From the NCBI GenBank assembly GCA_013812265.1, contig JACCTQ010000221.1, forward strand, positions 1 to 35,796: 35,796 nucleotides of DNA, written 5' to 3'. Of the stretch, positions 25,347 through 32,692 are shown in pieces. How positions within the stretch are numbered: the stretch's first letter is position 1; each line of letters begins with the position of its first letter. Under the pieces are notes generated by a model. The model made no database searches, had not been told where the DNA came from, and worked only from the letters and a program-made list of their open reading frames with translations. The translations under genes and the position numbers were made by a program. Source of the stretch: Actinomycetota bacterium (GTDB lineage Bacteria > Actinomycetota > Thermoleophilia > Gaiellales > Gaiellaceae).

Positions 25347-26557
25347 GTTTCTGCACGCCATGCTCGGATCGCGGCCACGACGTGCTCGAGCGCAGGGGAG
25401 TCCAGATCCTGGTGGATCGGAAGGGCGAGGACGTGGGTCTTGAGGAACGTGGCGTCGGGGAAGTCGCCGGCCGGGCAGGCTGGATGAAACTCGCTCCAGA
25501 AGAGCTCCGTGCCGATACCGCGGCGGGCGAAGTGCTCCTGGAGAGACGGGGCGTCGTCCGACACCACCGGAAGACAGAGGGGGCAGACACCGTCAGGGAG
25601 CTCGGGATGAAGCGGCCGCATGCCGCCGAGCCGGCGGATTTCCGCCGCGAGGAGGGTGTAGTTGCGCCGTCGGCGAGCCGCGATGGCCCGGTGGTCGCTT
25701 CGGCTCGCGATCAGCAGGGCCGGAGCGGACATCGTCAGCGCCGCGCTCGCGCCGTCGAAGCTGACGTGGGGATTGCCGCTCGCGACTGCGGGCGGCGGCG
25801 GCGGGATCACCGCCGGCAGCCGCTTCACGGCCGCTGCCGCCACGTCGACCGCGTAGCGCTTCAAGAATCTGCCTGCGCGGCCGTGGCGCAGTACGAGGCG
25901 GGCGCGCACGCTGAGCCGGATCCAGTCGAGCGAGCGTCGAAGCGGCGGCTGCACCCCGCCGCCTGTCACCCTTAGGCGTCCGTTCATCCGCGTGGCCGCT
26001 CCGTCGGGTATGGGAAGCGTCTTCCAGAGGCTGAAGACGGCGATGTCGCCGTACGTGCCCAGCGGGCGGCCGCCCGGGCTGGAGTAGAGCGCGTGCGCGC
26101 AGTCCTCGATCAGGAGCAGCCCCCGTGCGCGGCAGAGCTCGACGATCGCCTGCAGCTCGGGTTGCGGGAAGCCGAAGTAGTGCGTCACGATCACAGCACG
26201 CGTCCCCCCGTCGATGGATTCCCGGAGGTGTTGGAGGTCGACGCAAGTCTCTCGGTCGACGCGGTAGAAGCGCACGCCTGCCGCCGCCTTCAGCACGGCA
26301 TCGACCTCCGCACCGCAGTTGTACGAGGGCAGGAGGACGTTTTCCCCGGGTTCAGGCGCTAGGGCTCGCACGGTCTGCCAGATGGCATCCCGTGCCTTCG
26401 CGTGGAAGCTCACGCGACGACCATCGATGGGTTCCGGCAGGCGGCCGCCCAGGGGGCGGCGAGCCAGGGCGAGCGGGGAGACCGTGGGCATCGTCCCGAC
26501 CACAGGCGCGCGCGGGGACGGGGGCCTCGTGCTCATGCGGCCGGCCCGTGCTCGCAT
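25343..26557 (-). CDS. DegT/DnrJ/EryC1 family aminotransferase
   Basis: This 404-aa PLP enzyme has VLLPSYNCGAEVDAVLKAAAGVRFYRVD, VIVTHYFGFPQPELQAIVELCR, EDCAHAL (Asp152) and FSLWKTLPIPDGA with the PLP lysine (Lys179). The usual SFHxxKxxTTGEGG loop is replaced by a shorter one. That departs from standard sugar aminotransferases but resembles variants in which the lysine is kept. The family makes amino sugars from keto sugars. The start at 26557 is supported by agaagg 8 nt upstream; the N-terminal 30 residues are Pro/Arg-rich. It lies 19 nt after the GAF gene and is the first enzyme of the tailoring island. Confidence 0.82.
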   Translation of the reverse strand: MRARAGRMSTRPPSPRAPVVGTMPTVSPLALARRPLGGRLPEPIDGRRVSFHAKARDAIWQTVRALAPEPGENVLLPSYNCGAEVDAVLKAAAGVRFYRVDRETCVDLQHLRESIDGGTRAVIVTHYFGFPQPELQAIVELCRARGLLLIEDCAHALYSSPGGRPLGTYGDIAVFSLWKTLPIPDGAATRMNGRLRVTGGGVQPPLRRSLDWIRLSVRARLVLRHGRAGRFLKRYAVDVAAAAVKRLPAVIPPPPPAVASGNPHVSFDGASAALTMSAPALLIASRSDHRAIAARRRRNYTLLAAEIRRLGGMRPLHPELPDGVCPLCLPVVSDDAPSLQEHFARRGIGTELFWSEFHPACPAGDFPDATFLKTHVLALPIHQDLDSPALEHVVAAIRAWRAET

Positions 26558-26576
26558 GCGCCAGGCCTTCTGGGTT

Positions 26577-27137
26577 CTAAAGCCGGTACGACATCCGCGA
26601 GGTCACGACCGCGTCCGCGAGGCGGGCGTAGAGGCGCGCGTTCTCCACCGCGATGGCGGCGTGGTTGGCGAGCGCGCCCGCCACCTTCTCGTCCATGGCG
26701 TCGAAGGCGCCTGCTCGCTTGTTGATCACCTCGATCACGCCGATCGTCCGTTCCCTCGTCGTCATCGGCACGGCGAGGATGCTTCGCGTCTCGAACCCGG
26801 TCTTCTCGTCGATCCCGCCGTAGAAGCGGGGATCCGACTTCGGGTCGTCGACAACGAGGGGCTCGCCGTGCTCGACCACCCATCCAGCGATCCCCTGGCC
26901 CGCAGGAACGCGCTCGCGCGCCACGGCTTCTCCCGGCGCGCCGGTGGCGACCTCGACGGTGAGCTCGCCCGCGGCCTCGTCCAGCAGCAGCAGCGAGCTC
27001 GTCTCGGCCCCGGTGAGCTCGGTCGCCGACGACATGATGTGCCCGAGCAGGGCGTCGAGCTCGAGCGTGGAGTTCATGAGCGACGAGATCTCGAGCAGCC
27101 GCTCGAGCGTCGCCGCGTCGGTTTGGCGTTCCGCCAT
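26577..27137 (-). CDS. GAF-domain protein
   Basis: This 186-aa protein is one GAF domain preceded by a short helix (TLERLLEISSLMNSTLELDALLGHIM). The domain reads AETSSLLLLDEAAGELTVEVATG, VPAGQGIAGWVVEHGEPLVVDD, TRSILAVPMTTRERTIGVIEVIN and a closing AIAVENARLYARL. There is no output domain such as a kinase, GGDEF or HTH, so it may sense a small molecule or redox state and act through a partner. The start at 27137 has an excellent ribosome site, taaggagg, which overlaps the accC stop, so it is co-translated with accC. Confidence 0.85.
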   Translation of the reverse strand: MAERQTDAATLERLLEISSLMNSTLELDALLGHIMSSATELTGAETSSLLLLDEAAGELTVEVATGAPGEAVARERVPAGQGIAGWVVEHGEPLVVDDPKSDPRFYGGIDEKTGFETRSILAVPMTTRERTIGVIEVINKRAGAFDAMDEKVAGALANHAAIAVENARLYARLADAVVTSRMSYRL

Positions 27138-27146
27138 CGATCCTCC

Positions 27147-28523
27147 TTATCCGGTTGCGGCCGCGAGCTGCTTCTCCTCGGCCATGAACTGCTCGACGAA
27201 ATCGGTCGTGACGTCCCCGGAGCGGAACTGGGGGTGCCTGAGGATGCGCTGGTGGAACGGGATCGTCGTCTTCACCCCGCGTCCCGAGATGTCGAACTCG
27301 GCCAGGGCCCGTTCCATGCGGTCGATCGCGCGCTCTCGGTCGGGCGCCCAGACGATCAGCTTGGCGATCAGCGAGTCGTAGAAGGGGCTGACCGTCCAGC
27401 CGGGGTAGCAGTGGGAATCGACACGCGTCCACGGGCCGCCGGGCGCCACGTAGGTGTCGAGCCGCCCCGCCGTGGGGGCGAAGTTCATGTCGGGGTCCTC
27501 CGCGTTGATCCGGCATTCGATCGCATGACCCTTGAAGACGACTTCGTCCTGGGTGACGGAGAGCTTTTCGCCGGCGGCCACGCGGATCTGCTCCTGGATC
27601 AGGTCGCAGTCGGTGATCATCTCGCTGACCGGGTGCTCGACCTGGATACGCGCGTTCATCTCCATGAAGGCGAGATTGCCGTCGTGGTCGAGCAGGAACT
27701 CCATCGTCCCAGCTCCGGTGTAGCCGATCGACAGCGCGCCGGCGACGGCCCGCTCGCCGATGTCCTTCCTCATCTCCGGCGTGAGGTGGACCGAGGGCGC
27801 CTCTTCGATCAGCTTCTGGTGGCGGCGCTGCACCGAGCAGTCGCGCTCGCCGAAGTAGACCCCGCTTCCGTGTGAGTCGCACACGAGCTGCACTTCGGTG
27901 TGGTAGGGCGCCTCCAGATAGCGCTCGACGTAGACGGCGCTGTCCTTGAACACCGCCTGTGCCGTCGCGCGGGTCGAGCGGTAGAGGCTCGGCAGCTCGT
28001 CCCGGCTCCAGACGACCGACATGCCGCGCCCGCCACCGCCGGCCACCGCCTTGATGATCACCGGATACCCGATGTCGTCGGCGATGTCGCGCGCCTCGTC
28101 GACCGTGTTGACCGGATCGACGGTGCCGGGAAGGAGCGGCAGCCCGGCCTTGGACATCAGGTCGCGTGCCGTGGCCTTGTCGCCGACTTTCTCCATCACG
28201 TCCGGCTTGGGGCCGATGAACGTCATGCCCTCGTTCTCGCAGATCTCTGCGAAATACGGATCCTCCGACAGGAAGCCGTAGCCGGGGTGGATCGCGTCCG
28301 CTCCGGTCTTCTGGGCGGCGCCGATGATGCTCGGGATGTGCAGGTAGCTTCGGCCTACGGCCGGCGGGCCGATCTGCACCGCCTCGTCGGCCAGTCGCAC
28401 GACGGCCGACTCGGCGTCCACCGTCGAGTAGACGGCGACGGACTTGATTCCGAGCTCACGACAGGCGCGGGCGACCCGCAGCGCGATCTCGCCGCGGTTC
28501 GCGATGAGGACCTTCTCGAACAC
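27147..28523 (-). CDS. accC: Biotin carboxylase subunit of acetyl-CoA carboxylase
   Basis: This 458-aa biotin carboxylase matches the family length. It begins KVLIANRGEIALRVARACRELG and has HPGYGFLSE, the ATP-grasp glycine loop VAGGGGRGMSVV, ERDCSVQRRHQKLIEEAPS and EMNARIQVEHPVSEM. It carboxylates biotin on AccB using ATP and bicarbonate. There is no fused biotin domain, unlike the fused acyl-CoA carboxylase alpha chains common in actinomycetes. The GTG start at 28523 directly abuts the accB stop. Its product malonyl-CoA feeds fatty-acid and polyketide synthesis, which makes its place near PKS genes meaningful. Confidence 0.95.
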   Translation of the reverse strand: MFEKVLIANRGEIALRVARACRELGIKSVAVYSTVDAESAVVRLADEAVQIGPPAVGRSYLHIPSIIGAAQKTGADAIHPGYGFLSEDPYFAEICENEGMTFIGPKPDVMEKVGDKATARDLMSKAGLPLLPGTVDPVNTVDEARDIADDIGYPVIIKAVAGGGGRGMSVVWSRDELPSLYRSTRATAQAVFKDSAVYVERYLEAPYHTEVQLVCDSHGSGVYFGERDCSVQRRHQKLIEEAPSVHLTPEMRKDIGERAVAGALSIGYTGAGTMEFLLDHDGNLAFMEMNARIQVEHPVSEMITDCDLIQEQIRVAAGEKLSVTQDEVVFKGHAIECRINAEDPDMNFAPTAGRLDTYVAPGGPWTRVDSHCYPGWTVSPFYDSLIAKLIVWAPDRERAIDRMERALAEFDISGRGVKTTIPFHQRILRHPQFRSGDVTTDFVEQFMAEEKQLAAATG

Positions 28524-29006
28524 CTACTCGACCGGCTCCAGGAGCATCAGCGGCTGCTCGAACTCGACCCAGTCGCCGTCGGTGCAGAGGATTTGCGCGA
28601 CGCGCCCCGCCTGGTCGGCCTTCACGTGGTTCATCAGCTTCATCGCCTCGACGATCCCGACCGTCTGGCCCTCGTCCACCACGTCGCCCTCCTCCACGAA
28701 CGCCTTGGCCCCGGGCTGCGCGGCCCGGTAGAACGTCCCGACGAGCGGTGAGACGACCGGGTGGCGCCCGTCCAGCTCGGCGCCTTCGTCGGCGTCCGGC
28801 GCCGCCGCGGCGCCCGCCGTGCCGGCAGCGGGGGGAACGACGGTGCCCGCGACTCGCTCGATCTCGATCTTCGTTCCGGCGGCCTCGACGGAGAACCGCT
28901 GGACGGTGCTTCCCTCGAGGCGCTTGACGAGGTCGCGCGCCTCCTCCCAGACGGTGCGGACAAACTCCTGCTCGCCGCCGGGCGGCGTGCTGTTCGGCTC
29001 GGTCAT
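28524..29006 (-). CDS. accB: Biotin carboxyl carrier protein
   Basis: This 160-aa BCCP has an N-terminal helical segment (FVRTVWEEARDLVKRLEGSTVQRFSV), an Ala/Pro-rich flexible linker (about 53-75) and a C-terminal biotinyl domain. The domain includes PVVSPLVGTFYRAAQPGAKAFVEEGDVV and the biotin site EAMKLMN (Lys123). It shuttles the carboxyl group from AccC to AccDA. The ATG at 29006 overlaps the accDA stop as ATGA. The longer track ORF is a reading-frame extension over accDA and is not real. Confidence 0.95.
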   Translation of the reverse strand: MTEPNSTPPGGEQEFVRTVWEEARDLVKRLEGSTVQRFSVEAAGTKIEIERVAGTVVPPAAGTAGAAAAPDADEGAELDGRHPVVSPLVGTFYRAAQPGAKAFVEEGDVVDEGQTVGIVEAMKLMNHVKADQAGRVAQILCTDGDWVEFEQPLMLLEPVE

Positions 29007-30715
29007 TCGCTCTCTCCGATCGGGGGCAGGGTGGGTTGACGGCCGGGTGCGCCGAACTTGCGGAAGCGGTCGTAGCGCTGCTCCACGAGCTCGTCCGGAG
29101 CGACGCGGACGAGATCCCGCATGCAGGCGACCACCGCCGTCTTCAAGTTGGCCGCGGCCGACGGGGGATCGATATGCGCCCCGCCCTCCGGCTCGGGGAC
29201 GACGGCGTCCATGATCCCCAGGCGAAGCAGGTCGGCGGCTGTTATGCGCAGCGCGGCGGCGGCTCGAGGGGCCTGAGCGGCGTCCTTGAAGAGGATGGTC
29301 GAGCAGCCCTCGGGGGTGATCACGGAGTAATACGAGTTCTCCATCATCAGCACGCGATCGGCGACGGCGAGCGCAAGCGCGCCGCCGCTGCCGCCCTCGC
29401 CGGTGACGACGGTGACGATCGGCACCGGCAGGCGTGACATCTTCATGATGCTCTCGGCGATCGCGATCGACTGCCCACGGGCCTCCGCCCCGAGGCCGGG
29501 ATAGGCCCCCGGGGTGTCCACGAAGGTCACGATCGGCATGCCGAACCTGGCCGCGTGCTGCATCAAGCGCATCCCTTTCCGGTAGCCCTCGGGGTTCGGC
29601 ATGCCGAAGTTCCGCTCCATCATCTCGCTCGTCGTGTGGCCCTTCTGGTGACCGATCACGGCCACCGCCAGGTCGCCGAGGCGGCCGATTCCGCCGACGA
29701 TCGCCGCGTCCTGCTCGAACAGCCTGTCGCCCGCCAGCTCGACGAACTCGTCGAAGATGTACCCGACGTACTCGAGCGTGTTCGGCCGCTCGATGTTGCG
29801 TGCGAGCTGCACGATGTCCCAGGCGGGGCGCCTGGATACCGTCTCCGGATCGGACAGCGGCTCGGCGCCCTCGGTCTCCGGGAGCTCCCCGGCTAGGTCG
29901 TGCAGCTGGAGGAGCTTCCGGAGCACTCCCTGCAGGTTCTCCCGGGGCTCGACGAGGTCGAGCATGCCGTGGTCGAGCAGGAACTCGGAGGTCTGGAAAC
30001 CCTCGGGCAGCTGCTGACGGATGGTCTGCTCGATCACCTTGGGACCGGCGAAGCCGATATAGCTGTTCGGCTCGGCGATCAGCACGTCGCCGAGCGTGGC
30101 GAACGACGCGCTCACCCCGCCGAAGGTGGGGTCGGTCAGCAGGCAGACGACGAGCACGCCCTCCTCGTGCAGCCTGGCGAGCGCGGCGCTCGTCTTCGCC
30201 ATCTGCATCAGCGACACGCACCCCTCCTGCATGCGCGCGCCGCCCGAGGCGCAGACGACGAGGAGCGGGATCCGGCGCTCGAGCGCCAGCTCGGCGGCGC
30301 GGGTGACGCCCTCGCCGACCGCGCTCCCCATGCTCCCGCCGACGAACGCGAAGTCCATGACGGCGAGGACCAGGGGGTGGCCGCCGACCGTGGCGGTGCC
30401 GTAGACGATGCCCTCCTGCCTGCCCGTCTTGCGCTGTGCGTCCGCGATTCGCTGTGCGTAGGGCTTGGAGTCGACGAACCCGATCACGTCGAGCGGCTCC
30501 AGGTCGGCGCTCAGATCGACGAAACTGTCCTCGTCGAGCAGCTGCTCGAGCCGCGATGCGACCGGAATCCGGAAGTGGTAGTTGCACTCGGGGCAAACGC
30601 CGAGGTTGCGGCGCAAACGCTTGTGATAGACGAACGCGTCGCACGACGGGCACTTCGTCCACTGGGCCTCCTCGGCCCGCGGCGGTGCGGCGACCTCAGT
30701 CAAGTGACCCCGCAT
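29003..30715 (-). CDS. Fused AccD-AccA carboxyltransferase
   Basis: This protein of about 570 aa joins both acetyl-CoA carboxylase carboxyltransferase subunits. The AccD half (1 to about 285) has the four-cysteine zinc ribbon CPSC and CPEC (Cys22, 25, 41, 44), GSMGSAVGEGVTRA and SGGARMQEG. The AccA half (from about 310) has PAWDIVQLARNIERPNTLEY, FVELAGDRLFEQD, GHQKGHTT, GYRKGMRLM, VDTPGAYPGLGAE and GEGGSGGALALAVADRVLMMENS. It transfers the carboxyl group from biotin to acetyl-CoA. The start is ATG at 30715 or TTG at 30703; both overlap the TPR stop. Such fusions occur in some non-Streptomyces lineages. Confidence 0.92.
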   Translation of the reverse strand: MRGHLTEVAAPPRAEEAQWTKCPSCDAFVYHKRLRRNLGVCPECNYHFRIPVASRLEQLLDEDSFVDLSADLEPLDVIGFVDSKPYAQRIADAQRKTGRQEGIVYGTATVGGHPLVLAVMDFAFVGGSMGSAVGEGVTRAAELALERRIPLLVVCASGGARMQEGCVSLMQMAKTSAALARLHEEGVLVVCLLTDPTFGGVSASFATLGDVLIAEPNSYIGFAGPKVIEQTIRQQLPEGFQTSEFLLDHGMLDLVEPRENLQGVLRKLLQLHDLAGELPETEGAEPLSDPETVSRRPAWDIVQLARNIERPNTLEYVGYIFDEFVELAGDRLFEQDAAIVGGIGRLGDLAVAVIGHQKGHTTSEMMERNFGMPNPEGYRKGMRLMQHAARFGMPIVTFVDTPGAYPGLGAEARGQSIAIAESIMKMSRLPVPIVTVVTGEGGSGGALALAVADRVLMMENSYYSVITPEGCSTILFKDAAQAPRAAAALRITAADLLRLGIMDAVVPEPEGGAHIDPPSAAANLKTAVVACMRDLVRVAPDELVEQRYDRFRKFGAPGRQPTLPPIGESE

Positions 30716-31373
30716 GGTGACGGCGGTGCTCGGTGCGAGACCTGGCGAGGGCGTCAGCGATCGCGGGGCGCTCGGGCGTCGGTCGGTCGCCCGCTCCGAA
30801 CACCTGGGCCACCACGAAAGCGAGCACGTCGGTGGTGCGTCCAAGCCGGTCGACCCGCGTCGCATCGACTGCGAGGTCGAGGGCGCGACGCCATCGCCCT
30901 CGCCGGATCTCGATCTCGATCAGGCCGTGCTGCGCGTACGGAACGTCGTGCTCCGGGTCGTCGTCGAACTCGAGCAGGCGCCGGAACGCGGCCTCGGCCT
31001 CGTCGAGCCGCTCGAGCTCGAGGGCGAGGTCGGCCACGTCGATTGCGGCCAGGGGATCCGCCGGGCGGGCTTCGGCGAGCGACTGCGCGGCTTCGAAAGC
31101 CTCGTCCCGCCGGCCCTCGCGGCGATGGATCTCGACGAGTGCGCGGAGGGCATCGACGTTCCCGGGCTCCCGTTCGAGTGCCTTGCCGAAGCAGGAGATC
31201 GCCTCGGCCGTGTCACCGGCCGCAAACGAGAGCTGGCCGAAGTCCACGAGCACGGAAGCATCGTCAGGCCGGAGCTCGAGCGCGCGGCGGTACGCGCTAC
31301 GAGCGCCCTCGAGATCGCCCTCTTCGAGGCTGGCCCTTGCCTCCTCGACGACCTGCTCGGCCCCGGCGTTCAT
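30696..31373 (-). CDS. TPR-repeat protein
   Basis: This 225-aa protein has tandem tetratricopeptide repeats: ARASLEEGDLEGARSAYRRALELRPDD, VLVDFGQLSFAAGDTAEAISCFGKALEREPGN, ALVEIHRREGRRDEAFEAAQSLAEARPAD and DVADLALELERLDEAEAAFRRLLEFDDD. About five repeats form an alpha-superhelix for protein binding. There is no signal peptide. The start at 31373 has gagg 8 nt upstream. Its stop overlaps the accDA start by up to 20 nt, so it is tied to carboxylase expression and might be an assembly or regulatory partner. Its role is inferred from location only. Confidence 0.85.
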   Translation of the reverse strand: MNAGAEQVVEEARASLEEGDLEGARSAYRRALELRPDDASVLVDFGQLSFAAGDTAEAISCFGKALEREPGNVDALRALVEIHRREGRRDEAFEAAQSLAEARPADPLAAIDVADLALELERLDEAEAAFRRLLEFDDDPEHDVPYAQHGLIEIEIRRGRWRRALDLAVDATRVDRLGRTTDVLAFVVAQVFGAGDRPTPERPAIADALARSRTEHRRHHAGSLD

Positions 31374-31440
31374 CTATGCGTCCTCGCCTGGCGGGATTAC
31401 CCGCGCGTCATCCACCGTCGACCACTTCCCGGACAGGACC

Positions 31441-31782
31441 CTAGTCCCCGTCGGCGTCCCAGGAGTAGAACTCCCTCGCCGTGGCGTCCTTCGGCGACCG
31501 CCAGGTCTCGGGGTCGTAGGGCGTGATGTAGTCGTCGAGCTTGCGGCTGATCTCCTTGAAGAGCGGGTGGTCGCGTACCTGGTCGACCGCCTGCTCGAAG
31601 TCCTCGTCCATCTCGACGTAGTGAACGTAGACGTCGCCGAGGACGAAGAGGCTGCGGTGCCGAACCCCCGCGAGCTCCGGCAACTCGGACCGGTCCGACT
31701 CGGCGAAGATCTCGGCCACCTTGTCTTCGGAGCCCGGTTTGACCTTCGCGATGATCACACCCCGTTTGACGCGTCTCGCCAT
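31441..31782 (-). CDS. TcmI-family type II polyketide cyclase
   Basis: This 113-aa ferredoxin-like dimeric alpha/beta-barrel protein reads RGVIIAKVKPGSEDKVAEIFAESDRSELPELAGVRHRSLFVLGDVYVHYVEMDEDF and ends PRKLDDYITPYDPETWRSPKDATAREFYSW. This is the TcmI cyclase pattern (R-x-L-F....DLY.H..E.D) that closes later rings of aromatic polyketides. It lies far (22 kb) from the KS genes but 67 nt upstream of the TPR-acc genes. Its ATG at 31782 stands 9 nt after a TATGCT box with no ribosome site. It diverges from the ABM-like gene. Confidence 0.85.
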   Translation of the reverse strand: MARRVKRGVIIAKVKPGSEDKVAEIFAESDRSELPELAGVRHRSLFVLGDVYVHYVEMDEDFEQAVDQVRDHPLFKEISRKLDDYITPYDPETWRSPKDATAREFYSWDADGD

Positions 31783-31791
31783 CGGGCTGGG

Positions 31792-31820
31792 AGCATACGC
31801 AGTTGGACGGCGCGCGTCTA
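31792..31820 (-). promoter_or_regulatory. Candidate promoter of the TcmI-type cyclase
   Basis: On the minus strand TAGACG (31820-31815), a 17-nt spacer and TATGCT (31797-31792) lie 9 nt upstream of the ATG. The -10 to ATG distance equals that of fabD, again without a ribosome site, so near-leaderless initiation is likely. Confidence 0.45.
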
Positions 31821-31922
31821 GCGCCCTGCTTTCGCGAGCGATGGATTAGGATCGACCGGGTCGGCGCGGCCTCCGCTCGTCACGGACGGACTCCGCGAGT
31901 CGCGAGTGGGAGGAGAGCAGCC

Positions 31923-32249
31923 ATCAAGGGACGCGTCGTGTTCCAGTTGCGGCTGAAGCCGGGCCGTGAGAACGACTTTCTCGAGGCGTACGAAGCGATA
32001 CGGAACGAGGTCGCTGCCGGCGTCGAGGGCCACATCGTCGACCAGGTGTGTCGATCGATCGACGACCCCAACAGCTGGTTGATCACGAGCGAATGGGAGA
32101 GCATCGACACCTTCGTCGCCTGGGAGCAGACCGAGGAGCACCGCGATCTGGTGAAGCCGATGCGCGAGTGCTGGGACGAGGCGAGATCCTTCAAGTACGT
32201 GGTGGAGCTCGAGACGGTCAATCCGCGCCGGGCGGTCGGCGGGGCATAG
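31923..32249 (+). CDS. ABM-like monooxygenase or cyclase of the PKS pathway
   Basis: This protein of about 108 aa has a dimeric alpha/beta-barrel fold: RVVFQLRLKPGRENDFLEAYEAIRNEVA, HIVDQVCRSIDDPNSWLITSEWESIDTFVAWEQTEEH and KPMRECWDEARSFKYVVELE. This matches the antibiotic-biosynthesis monooxygenase group, seen in aromatic PKS clusters, where members oxidise the ring to a quinone without cofactors. The start is odd. A ggaggag ribosome site at 31909-31915 sits 7 nt before ATC (31923), while the first normal codon, GTG at 31938, is 22 nt away. The stretch upstream of this is unlike protein. It begins a plus-strand set with the SchA/CurD gene. Confidence 0.75.
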   Translation: MKGRVVFQLRLKPGRENDFLEAYEAIRNEVAAGVEGHIVDQVCRSIDDPNSWLITSEWESIDTFVAWEQTEEHRDLVKPMRECWDEARSFKYVVELETVNPRRAVGGA

Positions 32250-32309
32250 GCCGCCGCGCCGTTGTACGATCGCCTCGGTTAGAGCCGTTAGTCCGACGGG
32301 AGGTGTGCC

Positions 32310-32675
32310 ATGGGTGAGTACTGGGCGGTGATGTGGAACGTCAGGCTCGGGACGGAGCAGGCTGTCGAGGAGCTGTTCGAGAATTACGGGCGGCCCGATC
32401 CGGTGGTTCGCGGGGAGGACGGCTCCGAGCAGGGCCGGCTCCTCAGCACCCAGGTGTTCATGAAGGACAACACCGTGGTGCGCGTGATGGAGTTCGAGGG
32501 GGACCGCAGGGCGATCTTCGGCCATCTCCAGCGGCAGCCGATCGTGCGTGAGCTCGAGTCCAAGCTGGACGATTACCTGGAGACGCCGCGCGACATGTCG
32601 ACACCCGAGGGAGCGCAGAAGTTCTTCCGGGAGTCCGGCATGCGTTGCTTGCTCGCGCGGGGCCACGACGAGTAG
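32310..32675 (+). CDS. SchA/CurD-family spore-pigment protein
   Basis: This 121-aa protein has the SchA/CurD pattern LLSTQVFMKDNTVVRVMEFEGD, GHLQRQPIVRELESKLDDYLETPRDMSTPEGAQKFFRESGMRCLL. The family was named from the sch and cur spore-pigment clusters of Streptomyces, where it is thought to help shape or oxidise the aromatic product; its biochemical role is not firmly known. The ATG at 32310 has a strong ribosome site (gggaggtg). TACGAT (32265-32270) in the 60-nt gap before it may be a -10 box. It supports the view that the PKS makes a whiE-like pigment. Confidence 0.88.
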   Translation: MGEYWAVMWNVRLGTEQAVEELFENYGRPDPVVRGEDGSEQGRLLSTQVFMKDNTVVRVMEFEGDRRAIFGHLQRQPIVRELESKLDDYLETPRDMSTPEGAQKFFRESGMRCLLARGHDE

Positions 32676-32692
32676 CCGGGATTGATCGTCTG

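Noticed and set aside
26319-27875. Plus-strand 518-aa ORF
   Set aside because: It is antisense to the aminotransferase, GAF and accC genes, all of which have clear motifs on the minus strand.
28524-30662. Minus-strand 712-aa ORF as one gene
   Set aside because: Only its last 160 residues (accB) are real; the rest is accDA read out of frame, and accB starts at 29006 with an ATGA overlap.
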